DNA of 64,000 nt from positions 1 through 64,000 of the forward strand of contig JAIXOL010000015.1 of NCBI GenBank assembly GCA_027486845.1, given 5' to 3'. The translations under genes were made by a program, and so were the position numbers. Positions 34,588-43,062 of the stretch are shown piece after piece; position 1 is the first letter of the stretch, and every line of letters starts with the position of its first letter. The notes beneath the pieces were generated by a model, which made no database searches, had not been told where the DNA came from, and worked only from the letters and a program-made list of their open reading frames with translations. Origin of the DNA: Cytophagaceae bacterium (GTDB lineage Bacteria > Bacteroidota > Bacteroidia > Cytophagales > Spirosomataceae).

Positions 34588-35643
34588 TCACCTCCCAAAT
34601 CTCAAACCAACGGTTGTAATATTCTGGGTGGCTGAGCTTCGTTCCAATTTATTCAAGAAAACATTTTTTATATCAGCTTCCACAAAAAGATTCACCACAC
34701 CATAGCCCATATTCAGAATCATTCCGTAGCGGTAAGGATTCTCTGGGTTTTTGATGCTCACTTTTGTTTCTTGCCGATTGAGGGCTTTTATTTCGGCGTA
34801 GTTTCTGCTGCCTCTGAGCAACATTCCGATATATGCCCCAATGCCGAAATTGAAGGTTTTTTGATTGTTTTGTCCGTAGAAATTGATGGTTGGAATTATC
34901 TTAAAATCAGTATAAAACAATGACTGATTGTTGGTATAAGGCGTGATTTCTTTGGGTAAATCGGTGGCGTTTAGGCGGTCAACGGTGTAGTAATTATCGC
35001 CATTGCGGGCGGGCTTGAAAATCGCCACAGTATCATATTTTGTATTATCAAGGCTATTGAGGCGAAGCAAATAGGCGTTGCGTTTGGTGCTGATGCTTCG
35101 CAAGTGATACCAACTTACATCAAAGCCGTAGCGTAGAACAATTTCTTTATGGCCAGTTCGAATAAAACTTTCTTGACGCATCAAAGCAACGCTCAAACTT
35201 GGTGAAGTCAGGAAGTTTTGCCGGAAAATTTGCTCCGATATCTTAAATGGATTGTACGTAACGGTGTTGCCCGATAGATAATTAGCGGAATTTAGTCCTA
35301 CCGAAAGATTAATGTAGGTATTGCGTTTGAGGCGTTGCCATGAAGTCATACCTTCCAGTTGTCGTTGAGTAGTCATTTCTTTGGTGTAGCTATTTCCTTC
35401 GTAGTCTTGTCGGAAACTTCGGCGAACGTTTAACGGCATTTCGTCCAAATCTTGATTCATCTGCACCACAATTCTATTCAAATCGTATTTTTCGAGAGCT
35501 TTTAGGTCTTCTTTGGTTTGTCCCCAAAGCACAATTCGTTTGCGTTTACCAATATTCACCACAATTGAGTCAATATCGGTCGTTTCTTTAGCAAAAGCGA
35601 GCGTCGTCAAACACAAGAATATCAATGTGAGCAGTTTATTCAT
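34588..35643 (-). CDS. Exported beta-barrel-like protein behind a sigma/anti-sigma pair
   Basis: 351 residues with a signal peptide (LLTLIFLCLTTLAFA). After a short charged region it shows many amphipathic beta strands (TYINLSVGLNSANYLSG, EIVLRYGFDVSWYHLR, NFGIGAYIGMLLRGSR, GVVNLFVEADIKN) and ends in a strand with terminal FGR, as in outer-membrane barrels. No family is recognised. It lies downstream of the sigma and anti-sigma genes on the same strand, with a repeat-filled 297-base gap, so it may be a target or sensor of that system. Confidence 0.65.
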   Translation of the reverse strand: MNKLLTLIFLCLTTLAFAKETTDIDSIVVNIGKRKRIVLWGQTKEDLKALEKYDLNRIVVQMNQDLDEMPLNVRRSFRQDYEGNSYTKEMTTQRQLEGMTSWQRLKRNTYINLSVGLNSANYLSGNTVTYNPFKISEQIFRQNFLTSPSLSVALMRQESFIRTGHKEIVLRYGFDVSWYHLRSISTKRNAYLLRLNSLDNTKYDTVAIFKPARNGDNYYTVDRLNATDLPKEITPYTNNQSLFYTDFKIIPTINFYGQNNQKTFNFGIGAYIGMLLRGSRNYAEIKALNRQETKVSIKNPENPYRYGMILNMGYGVVNLFVEADIKNVFLNKLERSSATQNITTVGLRFGR

Positions 35644-35700
35644 TTAGAAGTGGGAGAGTTTTATTTTAAACAACTTTCCAGTTAAAATCAGTATTCTGTG

Positions 35701-35796
35701 AAATTCCCCTCCTTTTGAAGGAGGGGCGACCGACGCTCGGTGGCAAAAATTTTGACAAAGTCGAATTTTGACGGGGACGCCCAGTCGGGGTGGTTT
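35701..35796. repeat. GC-rich dispersed repeat, copy in inverted pair (left)
   Basis: Begins with the stem CCCCTCCTTTTGAAGGAGGGG and ends with AGTCGGGGTGGTTTG. Inverted relative to the copy at 35837-35893; related to 3875-3935. Confidence 0.75.
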
Positions 35797-35836
35797 GTTC
35801 CAAATCTGTATATTTTTAAGCATTTATCGACCTTTT

Positions 35837-35893
35837 CAACCACCCCCGCCGACTGCCGTCAGGCGACCCCTCTTTGAAAAAAGGAGGGGAAAT
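35837..35893. repeat. GC-rich dispersed repeat, copy in inverted pair (right)
   Basis: CAACCACCCCCGCCGACTGC at the left and a CCCCTC/GAGGGG hairpin at the right; the reverse complement of the 35701 type. The two copies together could form a long hairpin between the anti-sigma and barrel genes on the minus strand. Confidence 0.75.
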
Positions 35894-35940
35894 TAGTTTA
35901 TTATTTTGAAAAGTTATCTATTACGGAAGAAGTTCGTCTA

Positions 35941-36732
35941 TTATCTATTAGTCGAGTCCGCGGACATTGTTTCATTCTTGAAACTTTCTTTCACAAACGC
36001 CCAAACTTTATTGGGTTTGTTATTGATAGAAGGCAATTCTTCAGTTGGTTCAGTTCCTTTTTTGCCAATTTTTCTACCTAAACGAGCAACTAAACCATTC
36101 TTTTTCTCTTTTCGTGGAGCTTGATTATTCTCTTCTTCGTCGTCAGGGATTTCCAAAATCGCTACACGCTCACGGCGTTGTGGAGTAACTCGTTTTTCAA
36201 CAAATCCTTGATATGGCACAAATCTGTAATTATCATTCGCTTGTGTTTGTCGATTATTGGCAACTTCGCTTTCATTTGTTGAAACATTGTTTTGTGTTTC
36301 ATTAACCGCTAAAGTTGGCTCTTCTGTTATTAAATTCTCTTTGTTGGGTTTCGTTTCAAGTTGTTGTGTTGATTGTTCTTTGCTTGTTGCAATAACTTTT
36401 ACCACATTATTTTTGAGGTTGTAGTTATTGGCCATTAGTTGTGTAGATTTGGTAGTTGGATTTAAGGTTGGTTCTGTCGAAATAATAGAGTTTAAGTTAT
36501 TAACTGTTTGATTATTAGTTGCTATATCAGTTTTTTGATTATAAAAATACATGCCTAAGCCGCCCAGCAAAATTACGCTTGATGCCGCAGCCTGCCACCA
36601 AACTAAAGGCCTTTTACGCTTCGTTTGCTTTTGTTGGATGCGTTGCCAAATCTCATTTTTGTTCCAGTCGGATTCAAAATTAGTTTGGTCAACTTTTTCT
36701 TGAATTTTCTTATAAAACTCCTCTGTTTGCAT
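35941..36732 (-). CDS. Putative anti-sigma factor, single-pass membrane protein
   Basis: 263 residues. The N-terminal cytosolic part (MQTEEFYKKIQEKVDQTNFE, NEIWQRIQQKQTKRKR) resembles the short sigma-binding helices of Bacteroidota anti-sigma proteins. One membrane segment follows (WWQAAASSVILLGGLGMYFY, about residues 44-65), then a long Asn/Gln/Thr-rich linker and a basic C-terminus outside. It overlaps the end of the sigma gene by 23 bases, so translation is probably coupled. Assignment rests on context and topology more than on sequence. Confidence 0.65.
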   Translation of the reverse strand: MQTEEFYKKIQEKVDQTNFESDWNKNEIWQRIQQKQTKRKRPLVWWQAAASSVILLGGLGMYFYNQKTDIATNNQTVNNLNSIISTEPTLNPTTKSTQLMANNYNLKNNVVKVIATSKEQSTQQLETKPNKENLITEEPTLAVNETQNNVSTNESEVANNRQTQANDNYRFVPYQGFVEKRVTPQRRERVAILEIPDDEEENNQAPRKEKKNGLVARLGRKIGKKGTEPTEELPSINNKPNKVWAFVKESFKNETMSADSTNR

Positions 36733-37264
36733 GACTATTATTCATTAATAGAATTTTCTTCTGTAATAATTTTCGAGCGTGATTTAGCTGCGATTTTGAT
36801 GTACCCTCGTTGATGTGTAGCTGTTCGGCAATTTCTTTGTGCGAATATCCCTCAATAGCAAAAAGGTTAAAAACCGTGCGATAACCGTCGGGTAGCTCGG
36901 CGATGAGTTTGTAAATTTCATCGCTCGAAATCGAATCTATGATATTATCATCGACGGGCACTTCGATGGCTTCACTTTCGGGCATCAGATTAAAATTTGC
37001 CTGTTTGCGGAGTAGCATCAACGACTCGTTAATCACAATTCTTTTCATCCACGCCTCAAACGACCGCAAATTATCAAACCTGAAATTAACTGCTCCTTCA
37101 AAAATTTTGAGGAACGAATCAACCACCAAATCTTCGGCCGTCATGCGGTCACGTACATAACGATAAGCCACCCGATACAAAAAGCTTCCATAATGCTCAA
37201 AAACATTCTTTTGGGCAATGGGGTTTTTGCTACGTAAGCTTTCGATGATTGAGGTTGCTATCAA
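36710..37264 (-). CDS. ECF RNA polymerase sigma factor
   Basis: 184 residues. Region 2: IAQKNVFEHYGSFLYRVAYR, YVRDRMTAEDLVVDSFLKIF and FEAWMKRIVINESLMLLRK. Region 4: LIAELPDGYRTVFNLFAIEG, YSHKEIAEQLHINEGTSKSQ and LNHARKLLQ (helix-turn-helix for the -35 region). Directs RNA polymerase to a special promoter set. It is the first gene of a cassette with a putative anti-sigma and a barrel protein; such systems often sense envelope states. Confidence 0.92.
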   Translation of the reverse strand: MIATSIIESLRSKNPIAQKNVFEHYGSFLYRVAYRYVRDRMTAEDLVVDSFLKIFEGAVNFRFDNLRSFEAWMKRIVINESLMLLRKQANFNLMPESEAIEVPVDDNIIDSISSDEIYKLIAELPDGYRTVFNLFAIEGYSHKEIAEQLHINEGTSKSQLNHARKLLQKKILLMNNSHANRGVL

Positions 37265-37455
37265 GTGGTTTCGTAATAGACGTTGCTTATGATATAAATG
37301 CGGAAAATGCCTTTAAAGTTGTATGAAGGTAAAAATATTTTTCGTTCTTAACTATTTGGCTGTAAGTATTTTCAAAGTTTTTAGGAGTGAAAAACGGTTG
37401 TTTTACGGTTTGCAGTAAATTTATTACAAAAAACTACTAAAATAATTGAAGACTT

Positions 37456-37486
37456 TTTGTTTTTTCGATTGAAATCTCTAATTTTG
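37456..37486 (+). promoter_or_regulatory. Promoter of rpmE2
   Basis: TTTG (37456-37459), 19 bases, TAATTTTG (37479-37486), an exact fit to the Bacteroidota consensus. ATG follows 44 bases later. Confidence 0.8.
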
Positions 37487-37530
37487 CAGTCCGTTTTAGA
37501 ATAGTAATAGGAATTTCAATAAATAAAGTA

Positions 37531-37776
37531 ATGAAAAAAGATATTCATCCAAATTATAGACCAGTTGTATTCTGGGATTTGTCAACAGGTTTCAAATTTA
37601 TGACAAAATCATGTGCCAATACCAAAGAAAGTATCGTTTGGGAAGATGGTAACACATATCCAGTTTACAAAGTGGAGGTTAGCTCTGACTCGCACCCATT
37701 TTATACTGGTAAAAACGTATTGCTTGATACAGCAGGTCGTGTTGATAAATTCAACAGACGTTACGGCAAGAAATAA
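37531..37776 (+). CDS. rpmE2: 50S ribosomal protein L31 type B
   Basis: 81 residues. [20 protein letters not shown] and [20 protein letters not shown] are diagnostic. It is the type B form: the CxxC zinc motif of type A L31 is absent (only one Cys). In many bacteria the zinc-free type B form replaces type A under zinc limitation, but in Bacteroidota it is usually the only copy. It has a strong promoter and its own terminator, as expected for an abundant ribosomal protein. Confidence 0.95.
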   Translation: MKKDIHPNYRPVVFWDLSTGFKFMTKSCANTKESIVWEDGNTYPVYKVEVSSDSHPFYTGKNVLLDTAGRVDKFNRRYGKK

Positions 37777-37795
37777 TTTTCTTCGGTATCAGATA

Positions 37796-37832
37796 AAAAG
37801 CCTTTCAAAGTTTATTTTTGAAAGGCTTTTTT
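37796..37832 (+). terminator. Terminator of rpmE2
   Basis: AAAAAGCCTTTCAAA pairs with TTTGAAAGGCTTTTTT; T run at the end, 20 bases past the stop. Confidence 0.85.
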
Positions 37833-37855
37833 GTGGCATAATTTTCTAAATTGTG

Positions 37856-38737
37856 TTATTTCTTCTTCAAAAACGGATGTAGCACGACTGATAGTAAAAT
37901 CAAAGCCCCGCCGATATAAAAACCCGAAGTCATTTTTTCGCTTTCTCCAAAAATAAAATAGGCCATAACGATGCCATAAATAGGCTCCATATTGATTGAA
38001 AGATTGAGCGTAAATGCTGAGATTTTTTTGAGCAAGTGCATCATTTCGATATACGGATAAACCGTGCAAACTAAGCCCAAAATTCCAACCCAAAGCCAAT
38101 CGTAGTGGGTTGGTGTAAGTTGAAAATGCTCATTGGGCAAGGCAAGAATAATAATCGGAATGTAAATCCACATGGCTCCAAATGCTCCGACCATTTCGTA
38201 GAAAGTAACGATTTGAGCATCGTATTTTTGGGCAAATTGGGCATTTATTACCGAAAATACGGTTGCCAATAAAGCACCAACCAAACCAATCAGAATACCT
38301 ACAATATATTTTCCTTCAAAAGTAAAGACAAAATACATTCCCAAAACCACCAAAATTCCTAGAAAAACCTCAACCCAACTGATTTTGGTTTTTCGTATAA
38401 TCGGCTCAAAGATACTTGTAAAAAATGAAGTCGTAGAAAAAGTAACCAAACTAACCGCAACAGTAGAAGCACGAGCCGAACCAAAAAAGCATATCCAGTG
38501 AAATGACATGATTGCTCCAACGCCTAATAAGGGCATTGCCTGTTTCCACGAAACTTTTAGACTTTTTTTCTGAAATTGAGCTACGATCCACATACCAGAT
38601 GCAGCCAGTAAAGTGCGATAAAAAACTACTCCTAGCGAAGAAACCTCAGTCAGCCGACCCAAAATGGCCGTAAAACCAAGTATAATGACAATAAAATGTA
38701 GTTTTAGATAATCTTGAGGTAGAGGTTTTGAATCCAT
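37856..38737 (-). CDS. EamA family transporter (DMT superfamily)
   Basis: 293 residues from ATG 38737 (MDSKPLPQDYLKLHFIVIILG); the upstream extension to 38791 runs into a terminator-like palindrome and is rejected. About ten membrane segments in two EamA halves: TAILGRLTEVSSLGVVFYRT in the first, and VGALLATVFSVINAQFAQKY beginning the second. MEPIYGIVMAYFIFGE is the characteristic TM9 motif. Probable exporter of metabolites; substrate unknown. Confidence 0.85.
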   Translation of the reverse strand: MDSKPLPQDYLKLHFIVIILGFTAILGRLTEVSSLGVVFYRTLLAASGMWIVAQFQKKSLKVSWKQAMPLLGVGAIMSFHWICFFGSARASTVAVSLVTFSTTSFFTSIFEPIIRKTKISWVEVFLGILVVLGMYFVFTFEGKYIVGILIGLVGALLATVFSVINAQFAQKYDAQIVTFYEMVGAFGAMWIYIPIIILALPNEHFQLTPTHYDWLWVGILGLVCTVYPYIEMMHLLKKISAFTLNLSINMEPIYGIVMAYFIFGESEKMTSGFYIGGALILLSVVLHPFLKKK

Positions 38738-38779
38738 GAAATGTTTTTTTACAATTAGAATTAAATAATCTTGAAACCA

Positions 38780-38810
38780 AACGTGCCACATTGTTGAAAT
38801 GTAGCACGTT
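38780..38810. terminator. Stem-loop between GNAT and EamA genes
   Basis: AACGTGCCACATT (38780-38792) pairs with AATGTAGCACGTT (38798-38810), one mismatch. Probably the terminator of the minus-strand GNAT gene ending at 38850. Confidence 0.7.
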
Positions 38811-38849
38811 TTGATGAATTTTACTCAATTATTCCTTTTATGGTGTCGA

Positions 38850-39572
38850 TTATACCATTAATTCGACTTCCTCTAATTTTTTTTTTCGACGTTCCTCACG
38901 TCTTAATAAGATTCTTTGCTTAAATCTCATCCAGCGTTCGTAAAGTGGCAATTCTTCCAAGAAATTCCAAGTTTCATCTTTTTTTCCTGCTTCTTCTTTC
39001 TTTTTAGCTTCAACAGGGTCGAAGAGCATTCCAGTACACAAACAATGCTTGCGGTTGGTGCGAGTAAGTACATCGTAGTTTACACAACTTGAACAGCCTT
39101 TCCAGAACGCATCATCGGCAGGTAGCTCGCTGAAAGTTGTTGGTTCATAACCCAAATCAGAGTTGATTTTCATTACGGCCAAGCTCGTAGTTAGGCCAAT
39201 GATTTTTGCATCGGGGTATTTCTTGCGAGATAATTCAAATGCTTTTTGCTTGATTCGGGTAGCGATTCCACTTTTGCGGTATTCAGGATGCACGATTAGA
39301 CCTGAATTTGCTACAAATTTACCATGTTCCCATGTTTCAATGTAACAAAATCCCATCCAATCGCCTTCACGGGTAAGTGCGATGATGGCTTTGCCTTCAC
39401 GCATTTTTTCTCTTAGATAATCAGGCGATCGTTTGGCAATTCCTGTGCCACGTGCTTTGGCACTTTCAGCCATTTCATCACAAATAGTTTCGGCCAAATG
39501 GTAGTGGCTTTCATTGGCTACTTGCACAATATATAAATCTTCGGATGTGAGTGCTGTGTTATTCATCGTCAT
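38850..39572 (-). CDS. GNAT N-acetyltransferase, candidate N-acetylglutamate synthase
   Basis: 240 residues. GNAT core: GDWMGFCYIETWEHGKFVAN, SGLIVHPEYRKSGIATRIKQ (acetyl-CoA loop), and LAVMKINSDLGYEPTTFSEL. A Cys cluster follows (GCSSCVNYD and KHCLCTGML) that could bind metal. In other Bacteroidota a close relative opens the arginine cluster (before argG/argC) and is thought to be the N-acetylglutamate synthase. Here no arg gene is adjacent, so that role is inferred from similarity only. A basic coiled tail (RRKKKLEEVEL) ends the protein. Start may be Met1 or Met3. Confidence 0.75.
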   Translation of the reverse strand: MTMNNTALTSEDLYIVQVANESHYHLAETICDEMAESAKARGTGIAKRSPDYLREKMREGKAIIALTREGDWMGFCYIETWEHGKFVANSGLIVHPEYRKSGIATRIKQKAFELSRKKYPDAKIIGLTTSLAVMKINSDLGYEPTTFSELPADDAFWKGCSSCVNYDVLTRTNRKHCLCTGMLFDPVEAKKKEEAGKKDETWNFLEELPLYERWMRFKQRILLRREERRKKKLEEVELMV

Positions 39573-39932
39573 TTATTGGGCTTTCCCTCAAACGGAGACG
39601 CTGTATCCTAAATGGTTTTAAATGAAAAAATAAGAAAACTTTTGATGAGAAGGGGTTTTACCGTAAGGGCAAAACAATTACTGTCTGATATTGATATATC
39701 GGAATCGTCGAACTGGCGTTATGGGAAGACGAATGTGCATGTTCTTAAAAATAGGATGCAAAGATGTTAGGTTTCGGAATAATATCCAAAGATTAGACCT
39801 AATATTTTTATTTGCATCAGAATAACGAAGGGCTTTTATTTTTAGTTCGTGAAAACGAAAAACTTTTAAGGAAGTCTTCGCTTTGCGGGATGCTTTCCTT
39901 TTGATAACTTTGAGCAAAAAACAAATTATTCT
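39573..39932. other. Intergenic region, 360 bases, divergent promoters
   Basis: AT-rich spacer between the GNAT gene (minus) and the PAP2-like gene (plus). It holds the plus-strand promoter at 39882-39912. A 98-codon minus-strand frame (39678-39974) crosses that promoter and has no recognisable family, so it is not annotated. Confidence 0.6.
39882..39912 (+). promoter_or_regulatory. Promoter of the PAP2-like membrane protein
   Basis: TTTG (39882-39885), 19 bases, TAACTTTG (39905-39912), an exact consensus match. The TTG start at 39933 follows 20 bases later, which supports that start. Confidence 0.8.
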
Positions 39933-40559
39933 TTGAATACTCGACTCGCTAATTTTCTTTCGGTAGCTTTGCATCCTTTGTTGATGCCTACAATTTTATT
40001 TTTATTGCTTTTGTTTATTGCACCAACACCATTGGGAGCCGAACCGCTCGAATTGCTTATGAAGTTGGCAGTAGTGGGTTTTGTGTTTATCTATACTTTT
40101 GCCATACCGGCCTATTTTGTGTATTTGATGAAACGTTGGGGCATGATTAGCAGTCTAAAACTCGAAAATTTGAAGGATCGTCGATTACCGTATTTTGTAA
40201 CTGCTATTATTTATACGGCTTTAGGTTACTTTTTGTATTCCAAAAACTCAATGCTTTTTCCGTGTGGATTTATTTTGTGGAGCATTGCGGCTGTTATTTT
40301 ATGCGTAGGAATTGTCAGTCTTTGGTGGCAAATTTCGGCTCATGCGGCCGGAGTTGGGGGTATGATTGGAGCTTTAGTTGGAATTTTGGTGCAGTTTGGT
40401 GAGCAAAATCTGTTTTTTCCTTTACTCTTCTTGGTTATTTTATCGGGATATGTTATTTCAGCACGTTTGGCTCTCAATGCCCATACACCTGCACAAGTTG
40501 GTGCTGGGTTTCTACTCGGTTTGGGGCTAAGTTTAGCTTCGATTTTTGTTTTGTTTTAA
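39933..40559 (+). CDS. PAP2-like integral membrane protein
   Basis: 208 residues with about six membrane segments, beginning at a TTG codon (NTRLANFLSVALHPLLMPT); no ATG lies in frame upstream, and the promoter just before it fits this start. PAP2-like motifs are seen in order: KLENLKDRRLPY (C1-like), SAHAAGVGGMIGA (C2-like, His kept), and ARLALNAHTPAQVGAGF (C3-like, His kept but the usual Asp is Gln). Classical PAP2 enzymes dephosphorylate lipid phosphates. Loss of the Asp makes activity uncertain. Confidence 0.72.
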   Translation: MNTRLANFLSVALHPLLMPTILFLLLLFIAPTPLGAEPLELLMKLAVVGFVFIYTFAIPAYFVYLMKRWGMISSLKLENLKDRRLPYFVTAIIYTALGYFLYSKNSMLFPCGFILWSIAAVILCVGIVSLWWQISAHAAGVGGMIGALVGILVQFGEQNLFFPLLFLVILSGYVISARLALNAHTPAQVGAGFLLGLGLSLASIFVLF

Positions 40560-40639
40560 AGTTTTTTGCAGAATATCATTTGTCATAGTTTAACAATTTA
40601 GAAAATTGTTTTACGTTTCATGCAACATTTTATTTTTAG

Positions 40640-41254
40640 TTGTGTCATTTGACTGTAACCATAAAACACAGCACTTTTCTGACGAACACTATTTTCATTG
40701 ACAAGCACTTCGACTTGGTCGAGAGATGCAAGCGTGGCGAGAGTAAAGCACAGTATGAACTGTATAAGCATTACTCAAAAGCCATGTTTAGTATCTGTAT
40801 GCGAATACTCAACCACGTAGGAGAGGCCGAAGATGTATTGCAAGAATCGTTTATTGATGCTTTTGCCAAAATCAAAGATTTTCGCCAGGAATCTACGTTT
40901 GGGATATGGTTGAAACAAATAGTTGTTAACAAGGCCATGAATCAGATTAGGTCAAGAAAAGTGCAGTTTGTTGATATTGACGAATTTGATGGAGACGAAC
41001 AAGACATCGCTGATTTGCAGTCGAATCATTATAATGAAGAAGAATTGAAATTTCAGGTTGAGCGAATCAAACTAGGGATGGGGCAATTACCCGAAGGTTT
41101 TAGAGTAGTGCTATCATTGTATTTGTTTGAAGGCTATGATCACATAGAAATCGGTAAAATTTTGGGCATCAACGAATCTACTTCTCGCACGCAATACATG
41201 AGAGCAAAGAAGAGGCTGTTGGAGATAATTACCCCCAGCACTAAAGAGAAATAA
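40640..41254 (+). CDS. ECF RNA polymerase sigma factor (second)
   Basis: 204 residues as drawn from TTG 40640; no ATG occurs in frame before residue 49, so the true start is one of the TTG codons at 40640 or 40649, or a rarer one. Region 2: YELYKHYSKAMFSICMRILN, EAEDVLQESFIDAFAKIKDF and STFGIWLKQIVVNKAMNQIR. Region 4: MGQLPEGFRVVLSLYLFEGY, IEIGKILGINESTSRTQYMR. First gene of a three-gene set with a predicted anti-sigma factor and an exported protein, in the opposite orientation to the set at 34.6-37.3 kb. Confidence 0.9.
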   Translation: MCHLTVTIKHSTFLTNTIFIDKHFDLVERCKRGESKAQYELYKHYSKAMFSICMRILNHVGEAEDVLQESFIDAFAKIKDFRQESTFGIWLKQIVVNKAMNQIRSRKVQFVDIDEFDGDEQDIADLQSNHYNEEELKFQVERIKLGMGQLPEGFRVVLSLYLFEGYDHIEIGKILGINESTSRTQYMRAKKRLLEIITPSTKEK

Positions 41255-41284
41255 AAGGTAACGAGGGTTTGAATAAATGGAATT

Positions 41285-41851
41285 ATGGATAAATTAAACA
41301 GATTTGTAAGAGATAACCGTGAGGCATTTGACGACTATGAGCCGTCGGCTGACTTATGGAAAAAAATAGAGGCGAAAAACATTCATGCCAAGCCCGAAGG
41401 CAAACTCGTGAGTTTACAAAATTGGATTGTTAGTCGACCGAAATTTGCGTTGGGAATGATGGCTGGCTTTACGGTATTTTTAATAGTGAGCTATTTGGCT
41501 TATAACTATGCCAAACCTGCTTCACAGAACCCTGAAATTATGGCTTTGAGTCCAACTTATGCGAAAGAACTTACACAGTTTGCGTCGTTAGTCGAAGCAA
41601 AACGTGAGGAATTAAAAGCCATTGAGAAACAAGACCCCGAACTCTATCATCAGTTTGATACTGAACTTAGGGTTTTGAACCAAAATTATCAGAATCTTAA
41701 ACAAGAATTACCCAAAAATCCGAACCAAGAAGAGTTGCTTAAGGCAATGATTCAAAACGTTAGTATGCAGATTGAGTTGTTAAATCAGCAGTTAGAAATT
41801 ATTCAGAAAATTAAAGAGGCAAAAAATGAAAAGACAAACACGATGGTATAA
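41285..41851 (+). CDS. Putative anti-sigma factor
   Basis: 188 residues: N-terminal MDKLNRFVRDNREAFDDYEP and SADLWKKIEAK, the common opening of Bacteroidota anti-sigma proteins; one membrane segment (FALGMMAGFTVFLIVSYLAY, about residues 53-73); then an extracytoplasmic coiled coil (LVEAKREELKAIEKQDPELY, and QIELLNQQLEIIQKIKEAKN). It begins 30 bases after the sigma gene and overlaps the next gene by 26 bases, so the three are cotranscribed. The anti-sigma role is inferred from context. Confidence 0.75.
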   Translation: MDKLNRFVRDNREAFDDYEPSADLWKKIEAKNIHAKPEGKLVSLQNWIVSRPKFALGMMAGFTVFLIVSYLAYNYAKPASQNPEIMALSPTYAKELTQFASLVEAKREELKAIEKQDPELYHQFDTELRVLNQNYQNLKQELPKNPNQEELLKAMIQNVSMQIELLNQQLEIIQKIKEAKNEKTNTMV

Positions 41852-42968
41852 GTCGGTTTCTCCTAATTCTCAATTGATTAGAAAATTAATGACGGTGTTT
41901 TTCTCGTTTATAACGGTTTTATCTTTGGCCAATAATGTAGGAGACTCAGGACAAGGCTCAAAACTAGATTGGATAGAACGCCGAAAAAGTATTACGTTTT
42001 CATATATACTTTTGGTTAGCGATAAAATTTCATTGGATAACCAATTTGGCGATATTAAAGTGAGCTTTTGGGACAAAAATGAGGTAAAAGTTGAAGTTTC
42101 GATATTGGCAAATGCCACTTCCGAAGAGCGAGCAGCCAATTTTATCAGTACGGTTGATGTGCAAGGTAAAAAAGTAGATGGAATGGTGAGTGTAAAAACC
42201 ACGATTGACCGTGAAGGAGGAAATTATAATAATAACACGTGGAATTGGAAAGGAGGAAGTAACGAAAAAAACTCTTTAAAGATTGACTATAAGGTATTTA
42301 TGCCGAAAGGGAATGTTTTAAAAGTAAAGAATTCGTTCGGAAATACTATCCTACCATCTTTTACTTCGCTGTTAATGGTCAATCAAAGTTATGGAAAATT
42401 GATTGCCGAAGATATTTCTAATCCGCAGTCTGACATTAGTTTGTCGTTTAGTAAAGGCTCGACGATTCGTTCGATGACTGGTGGAAAATTAAAGGCTTCG
42501 TATTCGGGAATAAAAATGGACCGTGCCGATGACTTGATTTTCAATAATAGCTTTGGCGAAATTGATATTAAAGAAGTAGGAAAATTGAATGCAAAAATCT
42601 CGTATTCGAGTGGCCTGATTGGTACAATCAACGAATCATCGAATTTGAAACTCGAATTTTCAGGAGGTTTTAAATTAGGTGAATTAGGCAAGAATGTCAA
42701 AGAATTGAACTTAAACGCCAGTTATTCGCCCGTCAGCTTAGTATTGAGCGATAATGTTTCGTATGATTTTGAAGTAAAAGCAAACTACGGAGATTTCAGT
42801 TACCCAAATGAGCGTGGAATTTCGTTTACGACTAACTCCGATGCTGATGCTGAGAAAGAAAACCATCATTTTAATCCGGTAAAATATTACACTGGTAAAA
42901 TCGGTAAAGGCTCGGCTGATTGCAAGATTGTAGTAAACGGAAATTTCAGTAGTGTGAAGTTTAAATAA
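41826..42968 (+). CDS. Exported DUF4097-like beta-repeat protein
   Basis: 380 residues. A signal-type stretch (LMTVFFSFITVLSLAN) lies near residues 21-36, so translation may begin at ATG 41826 or at the Met at 41889. The rest is repeated short beta strands typical of DUF4097/head-GIN proteins (SLDNQFGDIKVSFWDKNEVK, SYGKLIAEDIS, SFGEIDIKEVGKLNAKISYS), forming a probable beta-helix. Such proteins often follow sigma/anti-sigma pairs in Bacteroidota. Function unknown; likely surface or periplasmic. Confidence 0.75.
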   Translation: MKRQTRWYKSVSPNSQLIRKLMTVFFSFITVLSLANNVGDSGQGSKLDWIERRKSITFSYILLVSDKISLDNQFGDIKVSFWDKNEVKVEVSILANATSEERAANFISTVDVQGKKVDGMVSVKTTIDREGGNYNNNTWNWKGGSNEKNSLKIDYKVFMPKGNVLKVKNSFGNTILPSFTSLLMVNQSYGKLIAEDISNPQSDISLSFSKGSTIRSMTGGKLKASYSGIKMDRADDLIFNNSFGEIDIKEVGKLNAKISYSSGLIGTINESSNLKLEFSGGFKLGELGKNVKELNLNASYSPVSLVLSDNVSYDFEVKANYGDFSYPNERGISFTTNSDADAEKENHHFNPVKYYTGKIGKGSADCKIVVNGNFSSVKFK

Positions 42969-42980
42969 GTTTGAAAAATA

Positions 42981-43056
42981 TAGAACGCAGATAGTTAAGA
43001 TTATTATGATATTCGATGATAAAAATCTTGAAAAATCATCATATATCTGCGTTCTA
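42981..43056. terminator. Long-loop inverted repeat between convergent genes
   Basis: TAGAACGCAGATA (42981-42993) is the exact reverse complement of TATCTGCGTTCTA (43044-43056), loop about 50 bases. Probably bounds transcription between the beta-repeat gene and the minus-strand EEP gene. Confidence 0.65.
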
Positions 43057-43062
43057 ATTGTT

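Noticed and set aside
35906-36124. 72-codon plus-strand frame
   Set aside because: Antisense to the anti-sigma gene and adjacent to repeats; no support.
39678-39974. 98-codon minus-strand frame
   Set aside because: It crosses the consensus promoter and start of the PAP2-like gene, has a compositionally odd protein and no family resemblance.
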